Source: Woeseia sp037968755
GTDB lineage: Bacteria; Pseudomonadota; Gammaproteobacteria; Steroidobacterales; Woeseiaceae
Assembly: GCA_037968755.1 (NCBI GenBank)
Contig: JBBKWB010000170.1
Span: 1 to 16,727 of the forward strand
Reading direction: 5' to 3'
Length of the DNA: 16,727 nucleotides
A program made the translations under genes and the position numbers. Shown here piece after piece: positions 1 to 9,147 of this stretch (position 1 is the first letter of the stretch; each line of letters begins with the position of its first letter). Under the pieces are notes generated by a model, which saw only the letters and a program-made list of their open reading frames with translations, was not told the origin of the DNA and searched no databases.

Positions 1-238
1 GATACTTACTGCGGACGAGCACATTTTTGCCAGGTCCTGCATCCTCGATACGACCACCAATTTCCGACTCAAAGCGCAGATTTGGTTTCGCCGGCTTTTT
101 GGGCGCGACAACGTCGCCCTTTTTCGGGCGTTGCGCTGGCGTGCGCACCCGCACGCCGGTCTGACCGAGCTGAAACTCGGCTTCAGAGCGGGCGCCAAAT
201 ATGCGCTCTCGTAACCATGAAATTATTCGCTGCATCAT
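1..238 (-). CDS. partial unknown protein, N-terminal 79 residues, cut by the window edge
   Basis: A reading frame open from an ATG at 238 to position 1 on the minus strand. A second ATG lies one codon later at 235. The protein starts MMQRIISWLRERIFG, continues with a basic, proline- and lysine-rich linker (RTPAQRPKKGDVVAPKKPAKP), and the last visible residues are around KNVLVRSKY. There is no clear signal peptide. The short amphipathic start and charged linker could tether a downstream domain to the membrane or a partner, but the domain lies outside the window. I do not recognise the family. Codon use looks normal for the window. A weak promoter-like pair lies about 45-70 bp upstream. Confidence 0.6.
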   Translation of the reverse strand, partial: MMQRIISWLRERIFGARSEAEFQLGQTGVRVRTPAQRPKKGDVVAPKKPAKPNLRFESEIGGRIEDAGPGKNVLVRSKY

Positions 239-280
239 ACTGTTAGACGTCGTTCGGATCGCACTGTTCAATTTAACGGG

Positions 281-311
281 AATATAAGCTGAATTGCCGG
301 GGATGATGCAA
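281..311 (-). promoter_or_regulatory. weak sigma-70-like promoter for the left-edge gene
   Basis: On the minus strand TTGCAT (311-306) and TATATT (286-281) are 19 bp apart, or 18 bp if the -10 is read as TTATAT. The start codon follows 43 bp downstream. The spacing is long and only the hexamers support the call. Confidence 0.25.
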
Positions 312-377
312 CAGGGTTTACATAATTACCATCGAATGCGGCGTAAATCATTGTTCGGAAAGCAGTAATTGTGAGCT

Positions 378-395
378 GCGTCACGTTATTGACGC
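378..395. terminator. short hairpin behind the 410-673 gene
   Basis: A perfect 6-bp inverted repeat, GCGTCA (378-383) and TGACGC (390-395), with a 6-nt loop, 14 nt beyond the stop codon of the minus-strand gene. No good T-run follows on the minus strand, so it may be only an mRNA-end stabiliser. Confidence 0.3.
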
Positions 396-409
396 GCTTT
401 CCGGTGGCT

Positions 410-673
410 TCAGCCGGGGCTGGTCCGCGGGCGGCGACGAAACAGCCGGACTGTCACGCGCAAGGTCTGCCAGACGAGGTAGGGCGACAAGATCAGAAAC
501 AGCAGGCCGAGATTGCCGCTGAAGGCATCTGCCAGCAGTTTGCTGTAGAAATCGCTGTACTCGCCGCCGGCGTATTCACCAAATACCGCGTTGCCAACGG
601 CGAAGATTGCGAAGGGCAGCAACAGGATACCGATGGCGAGTAAGACTGCCAGCAAGATAGCTTCTTTTTTCAT
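410..673 (-). CDS. small two-helix membrane protein
   Basis: An 87-residue protein of unknown family. From MKKEAILLAV it has a long hydrophobic helix (about residues 5-28), a short polar loop with GEYAGGEYSDFYSK, a second helix (about 54-72), and a strongly basic tail (RLFRRRPRTSPG). By the positive-inside rule the tail should be cytoplasmic. The start is uncertain: the ATG at 673 gives a natural membrane-protein start but has no Shine-Dalgarno. A GTG at 736 in the same frame has AGGA a few bases upstream and would add 21 mostly polar residues. It follows another small membrane protein on the same strand, but a hairpin lies between them. Confidence 0.6.
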   Translation of the reverse strand: MKKEAILLAVLLAIGILLLPFAIFAVGNAVFGEYAGGEYSDFYSKLLADAFSGNLGLLFLILSPYLVWQTLRVTVRLFRRRPRTSPG

Positions 674-755
674 GATTGCGCGAGCACTACGCGGGGCGGC
701 TGCCATTGGCTGGTCACTGTCAACTGAATTGCGCACATCCTAACGGGTGATATCG

Positions 756-783
756 GCCCGTCAAGGCCGGCATCCTGACGGGC
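756..783. repeat. 8-bp stem-loop between two small membrane-protein genes
   Basis: GCCCGTCA (756-763) and TGACGGGC (776-783) are perfect inverted repeats with a 12-nt loop. The hairpin starts just after the stop codon of the upstream minus-strand gene (790). No T-run follows, so it may be a partial terminator or an RNA processing/stability element rather than an intrinsic terminator. Confidence 0.45.
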
Positions 784-789
784 GCCGTT

Positions 790-1092
790 TCAGGCGTCGT
801 CGGCAGTATCTGGCGTGTCACCCGGGCGCTGCGCGCGGCGTCGCAATACCAGCACCGCCAGGTGCAAGCAAGCGGCCGAGAACAGCAGGTAGTGCGGCAG
901 AACCCAAAACCATTCGCTGATGTACAAGGTCGCAAACAAGGCTGCGAAACCGGCGGTCAGGTAGAAATAGGGAAGGCAGTCGTAGACCAGCCGAGGCAAC
1001 CAAATTTTGCGGGTTGCGATCTTGCCTGCCTTTACTACAAACGCACGGGTACTGGAAAGGTCCGAGGTTTCGTTTGCGGTATCAATTAACAT
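790..1092 (-). CDS. small membrane protein, unknown function
   Basis: A 100-residue protein from the ATG at 1092 (MLIDTANETSDLSS). The first 40 residues are polar. Two hydrophobic stretches follow: around LVYDCLPYFYLTAGFAALFA, and WVLPHYLLFSAACLHLAVLVL. The end is RRRAQRPGDTPDTADDA. The basic RRR directly after the second helix points to a cytoplasmic C terminus. An in-frame TTG at 1101 is an alternative start; neither has a convincing ribosome binding site. I do not recognise the family. Confidence 0.55.
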   Translation of the reverse strand: MLIDTANETSDLSSTRAFVVKAGKIATRKIWLPRLVYDCLPYFYLTAGFAALFATLYISEWFWVLPHYLLFSAACLHLAVLVLRRRAQRPGDTPDTADDA

Positions 1093-1156
1093 TGCTGGCA
1101 AGTCTGGGGGGCGAGTTGAAACAGAAATCAGTCTAGCGAACTATGCAGTTGACGAG

Positions 1157-1172
1157 CGTGATTGCGCTCACA
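1157..1172. promoter_or_regulatory. CRP-like palindrome
   Basis: CGTGA-TTGCGC-TCACA (plus strand), reading TGTGA-N6-TCACG on the minus strand. This matches the two half-sites and 6-bp spacing of the CRP/Vfr/Clp family consensus, with one mismatch at the end of one arm. It lies 65 bp upstream of the small membrane-protein gene at 1092, a normal place for an activator site. No clear -10/-35 pair was found next to it. The call rests on motif match only. Confidence 0.35.
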
Positions 1173-1277
1173 AATCGCGCCACGATTGTCGCCAGATATG
1201 TCACATAACGTAACAATACGCCTTGTTGCAGCGCATTCTGCCGACTTTGAAGGCATGCGAATTACTCGCGCAGGATA

Positions 1278-2777
1278 CTAGTGACAGGGCACGGTCCGAT
1301 CGGCGGCCCAGTGTCTGAGGCCGGCGATTTTCTCCGCCATCACGATGGACAGCGGCCGGGTGGCGGCTGCTTCCTCGAGCAAAAGCATTGTACTAAGTGG
1401 TGCATCCTTGGCGTGGGCCGCGTAGAGCGCTGAGACGACAACTTGTTCAAGTTCAGCACCGGAAAAGCCGTCCGTCTTGCTGGCCACAGCTGCCAGATCG
1501 AGTGCATCGGGCGGCTGATTACGATTTCGCAAATGTATGCCGAGAATCGCATGGCGTGTCTGCTTGTCAGGCAAGTCAACGAAGAAGATTTCGTCGAAAC
1601 GACCCTTACGAACGAGTTCCGGCGGTAACGCACTGATGTCGTTTGCAGTCGCAACAACGAATACCTGGCTGTTCTTGTCAGCAAGCCAGGCCAGGAAACT
1701 GCCGAGGACGCGTTGTGACGTGCCAGTCTCGCCACCGCGTCCAGCGATGCCTTTTTCTATTTCGTCTATCCACAACACGCAGGGTGCCATCACGTCGGCG
1801 GTCCGCAGTGATTCACGCAAGTTGCGCTCCGTTTCGCCATGGTATTTGTTGTACAGCGAAGCGAAGTCCAGCCGCAGCAAAGGAATTCCAAGTACGCCGG
1901 CGGTTGCGCGTGCGGCAAGGCTCTTGCCGCAGCCCTGGATGCCGATAAGCAATACACCTTTCGGAGTATCAAGGTGCGCCGCTGCCGTAGAGTTTTCGAA
2001 CGCTGGCTTGCGCCGCTTGAGCCATTCCTGCAAGCGATTTAATCCGCCTACATCGCTGAACTGACGCGTATCGTATTCGAATTGCAGTACGCCGCCGCGA
2101 TTCAGTAATTCGTATTTTGCCTGCATTACGTCCGGCAAGTCACTGTGGGTAATCGCGCCGTCAACAAAAATAGCGTTGCGAGCAAGCTGCTCCGTATCGC
2201 CCTCGGTTAGTCCGGCCAGGTTCTGGATTAAAAGTTCGAACGCTTTAGCATCGGTACGCACACTGCTTCCAGGGTGTCGATCGACGTATTCGCGCGCCAC
2301 CCGCTTGACGATTGCTTCGCGTTCCGCCTCGTCCGGAAGTGCCAGTTCGAACCGTGCGCTGAAGCCTTCAAGCTCGCCCGGCAACTTTAATTCATGGCTA
2401 AGCAGGATCAGTTGCCGCGAATGCGCGCTGAATGAAATACAAATGTCCTTCAGCAGGCGAATATTCACGGGGTCTTCAAGGTAGTGATGAAAATCCAGCA
2501 ACACGTACACGCCAGCCTTGGTGACGGCGCGAATATGTTTCAATGCTTCAGTCGGTTCTGCGTTGTGCAGTTGCGGCTCAAGTGAGATGTCGAGTCGTTG
2601 CATGCCGTCGGTTACGGTCCAGCGAAACAGCGGCACATAGTCGCCGCTTCCGCCGCGGACTGTGATCTCCTTCAGCATGTCGAGTACGCGCGCTTCGTCA
2701 CGTGTTTCAATTACTACTAATGGGCGCCGTGAGCGCAAAACCAGCTCCAGGTCCTGCTGTCTATCTTTATGCGCCAT
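1278..2777 (-). CDS. AAA+ ATPase, Ycf46-like
   Basis: 499 residues. The N-terminal half (about 1-250) is a degenerate P-loop-like region, as in Ycf46-type proteins. The C-terminal half is a full AAA+ module: Walker A GIQGCGKS (279-286), Walker B VLWIDE (334-339), sensor 1 in VVATAND (374-380), arginine fingers in VRKGRFDE (R390, R393), and a sensor 2 region GFSGAELEQ (about 437-445). The family is related to FtsH/Cdc48-type ATPases (COG0464). Ycf46 proteins are linked to photosynthesis/CO2 regulation in cyanobacteria, but their role in heterotrophic Proteobacteria is unknown. The start ATG overlaps the stop codon of the upstream metallopeptidase-like gene by one base (TGATG), so translation is probably coupled. 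ATPase activity is well supported by motifs; the substrate is unknown. Confidence 0.9.
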   Translation of the reverse strand: MAHKDRQQDLELVLRSRRPLVVIETRDEARVLDMLKEITVRGGSGDYVPLFRWTVTDGMQRLDISLEPQLHNAEPTEALKHIRAVTKAGVYVLLDFHHYLEDPVNIRLLKDICISFSAHSRQLILLSHELKLPGELEGFSARFELALPDEAEREAIVKRVAREYVDRHPGSSVRTDAKAFELLIQNLAGLTEGDTEQLARNAIFVDGAITHSDLPDVMQAKYELLNRGGVLQFEYDTRQFSDVGGLNRLQEWLKRRKPAFENSTAAAHLDTPKGVLLIGIQGCGKSLAARATAGVLGIPLLRLDFASLYNKYHGETERNLRESLRTADVMAPCVLWIDEIEKGIAGRGGETGTSQRVLGSFLAWLADKNSQVFVVATANDISALPPELVRKGRFDEIFFVDLPDKQTRHAILGIHLRNRNQPPDALDLAAVASKTDGFSGAELEQVVVSALYAAHAKDAPLSTMLLLEEAAATRPLSIVMAEKIAGLRHWAADRTVPCH

Positions 2778-4069
2778 CAGCTATCACAGCCTGCAAGCTT
2801 GCTTAATGCCTCCGGCATTGAACCGTGCAATTTGCTCGCTGCTGCGCGCAATCTGGCAACAGATACTTTCTTGTCGGCCTTCACGAGAGTCTGCAACAGC
2901 TTGTCCAGCGGGTCTTGCCTGCCGCTGCGGCGCAATTCCCTGTGAAGCGCGGCAAACACGCCAACGGCGCGCGCGGTCGTATCCGCCGTGGACTGACGCG
3001 TGCACAGGTTTTTGACTTCTGAGCCCCATTCTTCGAGGCCTTCAAGCGCGCCATCAAAGCGCTTCTTGCTGATCGTGCGACTGCGTCGCAATAGTTCGAG
3101 TGAGTAGTACTCGGCAATGCCCTCGACGATCCAGTCTGCGCCGGGCTCCGCAGACAACCCCATGCCGATGTGCATGACTTCGTGCAGCAAGTTGCTGGTG
3201 GTATTCTCGCTGATTAACGGCAGTGAGGAATGGATGTACAGCGAGCGCGGGCCGGACAAGCCGCCACGCCACATTCGATCACCAGCGCTGATGATGGTAA
3301 GCCGCTCCGGGTAGTCGGGTAATACACCTTTAACCTGTGGCAAGGTCCATTGCAGTAGCGCCAACATGTCCATGCGCCGGACGTCGTGGCCAGTCGGTCC
3401 GGCGATCAATACCCGAATTCCTGCAATCGTTTCAAAGCGCACACCGATCTTGCCGAGCAAGATCCAGCCAGCCGGCCGGTCAAATCGCCGCTCTTCATTG
3501 GCGACGGCATAGCGGCCGTTTCTTTCTCGATACTGGGTGACTGATGACCAACCCGCGGGCAAGTTGAACGCCATCGATGTCTGGCTGCGAGCGCCTTTCA
3601 GGGTGCGGGAGCGGGCTGGCGGGATGATATCTGAGGCGCGCAGTAGCGCCCAGTCTTCACCCATCCAGGCATCGTAGGACTGGCCGTAGCGCAGGTGCCG
3701 TACTTTGACCTTCCAGCGCAGTTCACCACCGTCTCGCGGTGGTATCCAGGTTAGGGTGTCGCCATCGCGAGTGACAGTGCCATCACCTTCAAAGTTGCTG
3801 AAGAGTTCCGCCGGCGCGTCCATGCTGAGCTGACGCAACAAGTGTTCGTCCTGGCTGAGTTCGAGACGGACCTCGGCGTCGCCCGCTGCAGCCAGAGGGC
3901 GCACCGTGTAATTCACGGCGTAGATGCGCTCTGCGGTGCTCTCTGCGGCCGCCAGTGCGCAACCGCCAGTCAGCAGAAGCAGGCAGACAATGACGCTTGA
4001 ACGCAAGGCAGTGGCAATTTTTGGAATACCGGCGAATGCGCCGATTCCCCTTCCTGGGATACAGTTCAT
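2777..4069 (-). CDS. exported HExxH metallopeptidase-like protein
   Basis: 430 residues. A hydrophobic signal segment (about 23-36, SSVIVCLLLLTGG) is followed by Cys37. A lipobox is only marginal because Thr is at -3, so a secreted or periplasmic protein is as likely as a lipoprotein. The N-terminal half is beta-rich in appearance. The C-terminal half carries HEVMH (296-300) and, about 16 residues on, EGIAEYY (316-322), whose E320 would be the third zinc ligand. This gluzincin layout is shared by M1/M61-type peptidases. The stretch NLLHEVMHIGMGL and the following WIVEGIAEYYS are both typical. The gene is stop/start coupled to a Ycf46-like ATPase. Family assignment beyond gluzincin-like is not possible here; the peptide substrate is unknown. 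The first ATG is used; internal starts would cut the signal peptide. Confidence 0.8.
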   Translation of the reverse strand: MNCIPGRGIGAFAGIPKIATALRSSVIVCLLLLTGGCALAAAESTAERIYAVNYTVRPLAAAGDAEVRLELSQDEHLLRQLSMDAPAELFSNFEGDGTVTRDGDTLTWIPPRDGGELRWKVKVRHLRYGQSYDAWMGEDWALLRASDIIPPARSRTLKGARSQTSMAFNLPAGWSSVTQYRERNGRYAVANEERRFDRPAGWILLGKIGVRFETIAGIRVLIAGPTGHDVRRMDMLALLQWTLPQVKGVLPDYPERLTIISAGDRMWRGGLSGPRSLYIHSSLPLISENTTSNLLHEVMHIGMGLSAEPGADWIVEGIAEYYSLELLRRSRTISKKRFDGALEGLEEWGSEVKNLCTRQSTADTTARAVGVFAALHRELRRSGRQDPLDKLLQTLVKADKKVSVARLRAAASKLHGSMPEALSKLAGCDS

Positions 4070-4127
4070 GCTGAATTCAGTTTGATCCTTGTATGCTGCC
4101 GGTATTATGCAAGCCGAAGTGTTTCAT

Positions 4128-4646
4128 ATGCATCTCCAGCCAGCCAGTCTTGCGCGCAATCTGCTGATTGTCACCTTATGCACCGGTGTCGTTGCCTGCG
4201 GTGGGCATGATGTTTATCGGCGCGCGCCGACAGCACCACCAGTGGTGTTGCCGGAACCACGCCAGGCGCATACCCCGGCGCGGTCAGTCGGTGAGAAGGC
4301 GGCGATCGTTGCTGTTCGCCAGATCGGCGTGCCATATCGCTACGGCGGCGCAAGTCGTGACGGCTTCGACTGCAGCGGCCTGATTCAGTATGCCTACCGG
4401 CACGCCGGCAAGCGGGTGCCCCGCACAACCGCGACACAGTGGAAACATCTACGGCCGGTAAAAGGGAATGATCTGCGCACCGGCGATGTGCTGTTCTTCC
4501 GAATCAAGGGCAAGATGTCGCACGTTGGCATGTATCTCGGCGACGGACGTTTCGTCCACGCGCCATCGACCGGGCGCGAGGTAACCGTGACGGCGCTGGA
4601 TTCGCCGTTTTATCGCAGGGCATTCATTCGGGCCGGCCGGCCCTGA
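4128..4646 (+). CDS. NlpC/P60 (C40) peptidoglycan endopeptidase, lipoprotein
   Basis: 172 residues from ATG 4128. The signal peptide MHLQPASLARNLLIVTLC ends in a lipobox (TGVVAC; Cys24 would be lipidated). After a proline-rich linker the NlpC/P60 domain holds the catalytic Cys in DGFDCSGL (C82), His in SHVGMYLGDG (H132) and the third polar residue in FVHAPS (H144). These enzymes cut the gamma-D-Glu-diaminopimelate bond in stem peptides, here presumably from the outer membrane inner face, as for E. coli Spr/MepS and NlpC. Earlier in-frame starts (TTG 4089, ATG 4107) would give a longer, unusual signal peptide. The gene is divergent from the metallopeptidase-like gene and ends four bases from the convergent lipoprotein gene. 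Its last codons form a 14-bp perfect palindrome, GGGCCGGCCGGCCC (4630-4643). Confidence 0.9.
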   Translation: MHLQPASLARNLLIVTLCTGVVACGGHDVYRRAPTAPPVVLPEPRQAHTPARSVGEKAAIVAVRQIGVPYRYGGASRDGFDCSGLIQYAYRHAGKRVPRTTATQWKHLRPVKGNDLRTGDVLFFRIKGKMSHVGMYLGDGRFVHAPSTGREVTVTALDSPFYRRAFIRAGRP

Positions 4647-4650
4647 TTCA

Positions 4651-5346
4651 TCAAGCTTCTTCGTCGTTGACGATGAACAGCTTCAATTGATCCGATAAGC
4701 CCTTGCAGGCTTTCGACTGGGTACGCGCGAATAAGGGAATCGGCACCACTATCGCAGGCAGGAACGACGTACCGCTATAATCCGCGCTGACCGTGCCAGC
4801 GTCCTCCAGGCCAGTCAGGTCCCAGACTGAGGCTTCGTAATTCGCGTCGTTCTGCCACCAGGCGAAGCCAAAGCAGCCACCGCCGCCCGGACCGGCAGCA
4901 CACGACAGGCTGCCGCCGCCGGCTACCCGATCGGTCTCGCCATCCAGCCAGATAATGTAGCGCACGCCTTTCTTGGCAATTGCCTTCAGCACTCCGGGCC
5001 GGGACATCAGGTTTGGCAGGCCTTTAGTGTCAGCGGGGGCTGTGCGCGGCTCGAACCACGGAAACAGGGCGTCTACAAATTCCTGGTTGGGGATGACCCG
5101 CAAACCGCTGGAGCCGCGACCTACCGCATCGCCAACACAGGAGATGAACTTGCTTTCCGTTTCGTTACCCAGGTGGTAGCTCTTCGCCATAATGACGATG
5201 CCTTCACCTTCCTCGATGCCGGTGCCACCCTGACGGGAGTCTTCAATGCGCGACGTGACACACGCAGCGAGTGGTAAGACGATAATGCTGAGCAAGACAG
5301 TGCGCCAGGCAGGACCGCCATTGGAATAATGGTCAACCGGTTTCAT
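4651..5346 (-). CDS. lipoprotein, unknown function
   Basis: 231 residues. Signal peptide with a clear lipobox, IVLPLAAC (Cys29). The mature part has a predicted alpha/beta region, a glycine-rich stretch with extra cysteines (SLSCAAGPGGGGCFGF, a possible disulfide loop), and a C-terminal charged tail (VNDEEA). No enzymatic motif is visible. AGGA lies about 8 bp upstream of the ATG on the minus strand. The gene begins inside the last codons of the upstream lipoprotein gene (14-nt overlap), so the two are very likely made and used together. The family is not recognised. It converges with the NlpC/P60 gene. Confidence 0.75.
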   Translation of the reverse strand: MKPVDHYSNGGPAWRTVLLSIIVLPLAACVTSRIEDSRQGGTGIEEGEGIVIMAKSYHLGNETESKFISCVGDAVGRGSSGLRVIPNQEFVDALFPWFEPRTAPADTKGLPNLMSRPGVLKAIAKKGVRYIIWLDGETDRVAGGGSLSCAAGPGGGGCFGFAWWQNDANYEASVWDLTGLEDAGTVSADYSGTSFLPAIVVPIPLFARTQSKACKGLSDQLKLFIVNDEEA

Positions 5347-6025
5347 CGGGGATTTCCTCGGTTGTTGTGGTTTGCAGCGCAGTCGGCGTTACGATCGGTC
5401 CGACGGCATCGAGCTCGGTTTCCGGCGTGCTGCGTTTACCGAGCTGGCTGATGCCAGTCGCCTTGTCCATTTGCAGTATGACCAGTGCCGCCGCGTCGCG
5501 CATTGCAAGCACCGCTGCTCGTTGCAGCGCTTGATCACCGCCAAACGTTGATGACTGGCTCTTGCCGTACGCGCTGATAGGCCAATTCGCTACCTGGGTA
5601 CCGGCATTGTCAAAAATCTTGATGCGATAGCGTATCCAGACGGCAAAGGCGTCGGTCTGGCTTTGTTCCGGGACCGAAAACTCGAATGCGTCGATGCCGG
5701 GCTCGATGACCGCATCTATGCCCAATGCAGCGATGTCGGATTCTTCGCCGACGACCTGGATCTTGCTGAACATTGCGCCAAACAGTTTCGTGAACAGCAG
5801 CTTGTTTGATTTGCCCAGATCGATCTTCCAGGTCTCTTTGCCGATTACTCGTTCTTCATGAACAAAATTATCAAAGGCAGCCGGGAAGCGAATGCCGACA
5901 GAAAGCGGCATCTGTGCAATTAGCGGATCTGGGATGCGCGGATCGGTCATGGCGACCTGCGAGCTGCATCCTTGCAGGATGCATAGCGTCGCCAGAAGCA
6001 CTACTGGGAAAAGCCGAACTGACAT
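5333..6025 (-). CDS. lipoprotein, unknown function
   Basis: 230 residues from the ATG at 6025, preceded by GGGGA five bases upstream; the TTG just before is not needed. Lipobox LQGC, giving a lipidated Cys about residue 20. The mature region has an alternating beta-strand pattern (AVIEPGIDAFEFSV, FAVWIRYRIKIFDNAG), then a helix (ALQRAAVLAMRDAAALVILQM) and a Thr/Glu-rich C-terminal tail. The pattern resembles small outer-membrane-tethered lipoproteins of the YajG/LptE size class, but the match is only to general shape. The 14-nt overlap with the next lipoprotein gene argues for a two-protein complex. There is no visible catalytic motif. Confidence 0.75.
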   Translation of the reverse strand: MSVRLFPVVLLATLCILQGCSSQVAMTDPRIPDPLIAQMPLSVGIRFPAAFDNFVHEERVIGKETWKIDLGKSNKLLFTKLFGAMFSKIQVVGEESDIAALGIDAVIEPGIDAFEFSVPEQSQTDAFAVWIRYRIKIFDNAGTQVANWPISAYGKSQSSTFGGDQALQRAAVLAMRDAAALVILQMDKATGISQLGKRSTPETELDAVGPIVTPTALQTTTTEEIPDETG

Positions 6026-6102
6026 CAAATCCCCGGAATCGCTGAGCGGCTTAAATTGCCGCTCTATATTCGAACGTTTGAACGGTTAGGTCCGACTAAG
6101 TT

Positions 6103-6146
6103 CCGGCTAAAGCCAGTAACCCGGACGGGTTGTGACTTTAGACCGG
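6103..6146. promoter_or_regulatory. long stem-loop in the leader of the lipoprotein pair
   Basis: CCGGCTAAAG (6103-6112) pairs with CTTTAGACCGG (6136-6146) with one bulged A. Inside it AACCC (6118-6122) pairs with GGGTT (6127-6131) around the loop GGAC. A competing pairing GTCCG (6090-6094) with CGGAC (6122-6126) would use the same bases. It lies between the stop of srkA and the start of the lipoprotein gene, on the same transcribed strand for both. No T-run follows, so it is not a classical terminator. I could not match it to a known riboswitch class. Confidence 0.4.
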
Positions 6147-6200
6147 CAACTTGGGTTTCGCAACAGAGCATTTGTGACGGCCCGCTGGGCATCCGGGACC

Positions 6201-7195
6201 TTATGCGTACCAGGGCAGGGGCGCTTCCTGCGTCAGCGCAGTCTGTTCGCGCAGCGTCAGTATATGTTCGTCCCAGTAGCGACCGGTATTGAACCAGGGA
6301 AATGCCTGTTTGAATGCGGGGTCTTCCCAGCGGCGCGCAAGCCAGGCGGCATAATGCAGCATGCGCAGGCTGCGCAACGCCTCAATCAGGTGCAATTCAC
6401 GGGCATCGAAGCGACGAAATTCCTGGTAGCCCTCGAGCAAGGTGGCGAGCTGCGGCGCCTGTTCCTCACGGTCGCCAGACAAGAACATCCACAGGTCCTG
6501 CACCGCCGGTCCGCTGCGCGCGTCGTCGAGGTCAACAATGTGTACGCGATCCTCCTGGACGAGAACATTGCCAGGATGAAAATCGGCGTGAAGTCGCAGC
6601 TCGCGAACATTCCCGGCGCGCTCATATGCCGCATCGATGTTCTCGAAAAGATGATCGGCGATACCGGAGTACACGTCCTCCATTTCTTCGGGAATAAAGT
6701 GTTCGTCAACGAGGAAGTCATGCGCGGCAATGCCGTAACTTTCAATATCAACACGCGGCCGTGCACGGAAGCTGCTGCGCTCACCCTGCAAATGGATGCG
6801 GGCGACCAAGCGGCCAATTTGCTTCAACAACTCCTTGTTGTCCAGGTCGGGTGCGCGGCCGCCGTGACAAGTCGAAACAGAAACACGAAACGGTCCGTGA
6901 TGGTGCAGGGTACGGCCGTTTAATTCATTCGGCGCCACAACGGGAATATCCGCTGCTGCAAGTTCTGCCGCGAATTCGTGTTCTTCCTCAATGGCGTCGT
7001 CGCTCCAGCGACCGGGTCGGTAAAACTTGGCGACAACTGGCGGACTGTCTTCGATGCCCACCTGGTAGACCCGGTTCTCGTAGCTGTTCAGTGCCAACAT
7101 GCGCCCGTTGCACACAAAGCCGAGGCTTTCCAGTGTGTCCAGGATGTCGTCGGGTTGCAGGTCCTGAAAAGCGAGTGCAGTGTCGTCCTGCCCGC

Positions 7196-7199
<4 letters not shown>
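6201..7199 (-). CDS. srkA: SrkA/YihE/RdoA-type stress response kinase
   Basis: 332 residues, close to the about 328 of the E. coli protein. An aminoglycoside-phosphotransferase-like kinase fold: nucleotide-binding lysine in VVAKFYRPGRW (K58), Brenner-type catalytic loop LHADFHPGNVL (HADFHPGN 204-211, catalytic D206, N211), and metal-binding DLDD (223-226). The NRVYQVG, FYRPGRW and DLWMFLSGDR stretches are characteristic of this family. In E. coli SrkA is a cytoplasmic Ser/Thr kinase linked to the Cpx envelope response and protection from programmed death; that role is known for the family and not shown here. The ATG overlaps the bipA stop (ATGA), giving a two-gene operon. Placement directly behind bipA, with envelope lipoproteins next downstream, suits a stress-related unit. 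Confidence 0.92.
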
Positions 7200-9019
<1,820 letters not shown>

Positions 9020-9050
9020 GAGTCTGGGTGCTGTGGAGAAGTGGCCGCGG

Positions 9051-9056
9051 ATTATA
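9051..9056 (-). promoter_or_regulatory. -10 element of the bipA promoter
   Basis: A perfect TATAAT on the minus strand, 31 bp upstream of the bipA ATG, in the divergent spacer. A transcription start near 9044 would leave a leader of about 25 nt. No good -35 was found at the right spacing, so an activator or an extended element may be needed. Confidence 0.4.
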
Positions 9057-9147
9057 GAGAGCGTCCGGCGCAATTGATACGCGTGTACGCAAAGATACGG
9101 AGTTACGGGACATCTGCGGTAAGCTGCCGCCATTACGGAGGCCTGAA

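Noticed and set aside
6071..6084. LexA box (CGAAC...GAACG)
   Set aside because: The half-sites are direct and at the wrong spacing for the Bacillus, alphaproteobacterial or E. coli type box.
6086..6146. Cyclic-di-GMP (GEMM) riboswitch
   Set aside because: A GGGTTAC-like string was noted, but the other conserved parts of GEMM-I are missing on both strands.
6056..6923. Plus-strand open frames over the srkA region (up to 263 codons)
   Set aside because: They are antisense to a clearly recognised kinase with all motifs, and their peptides show no domain.
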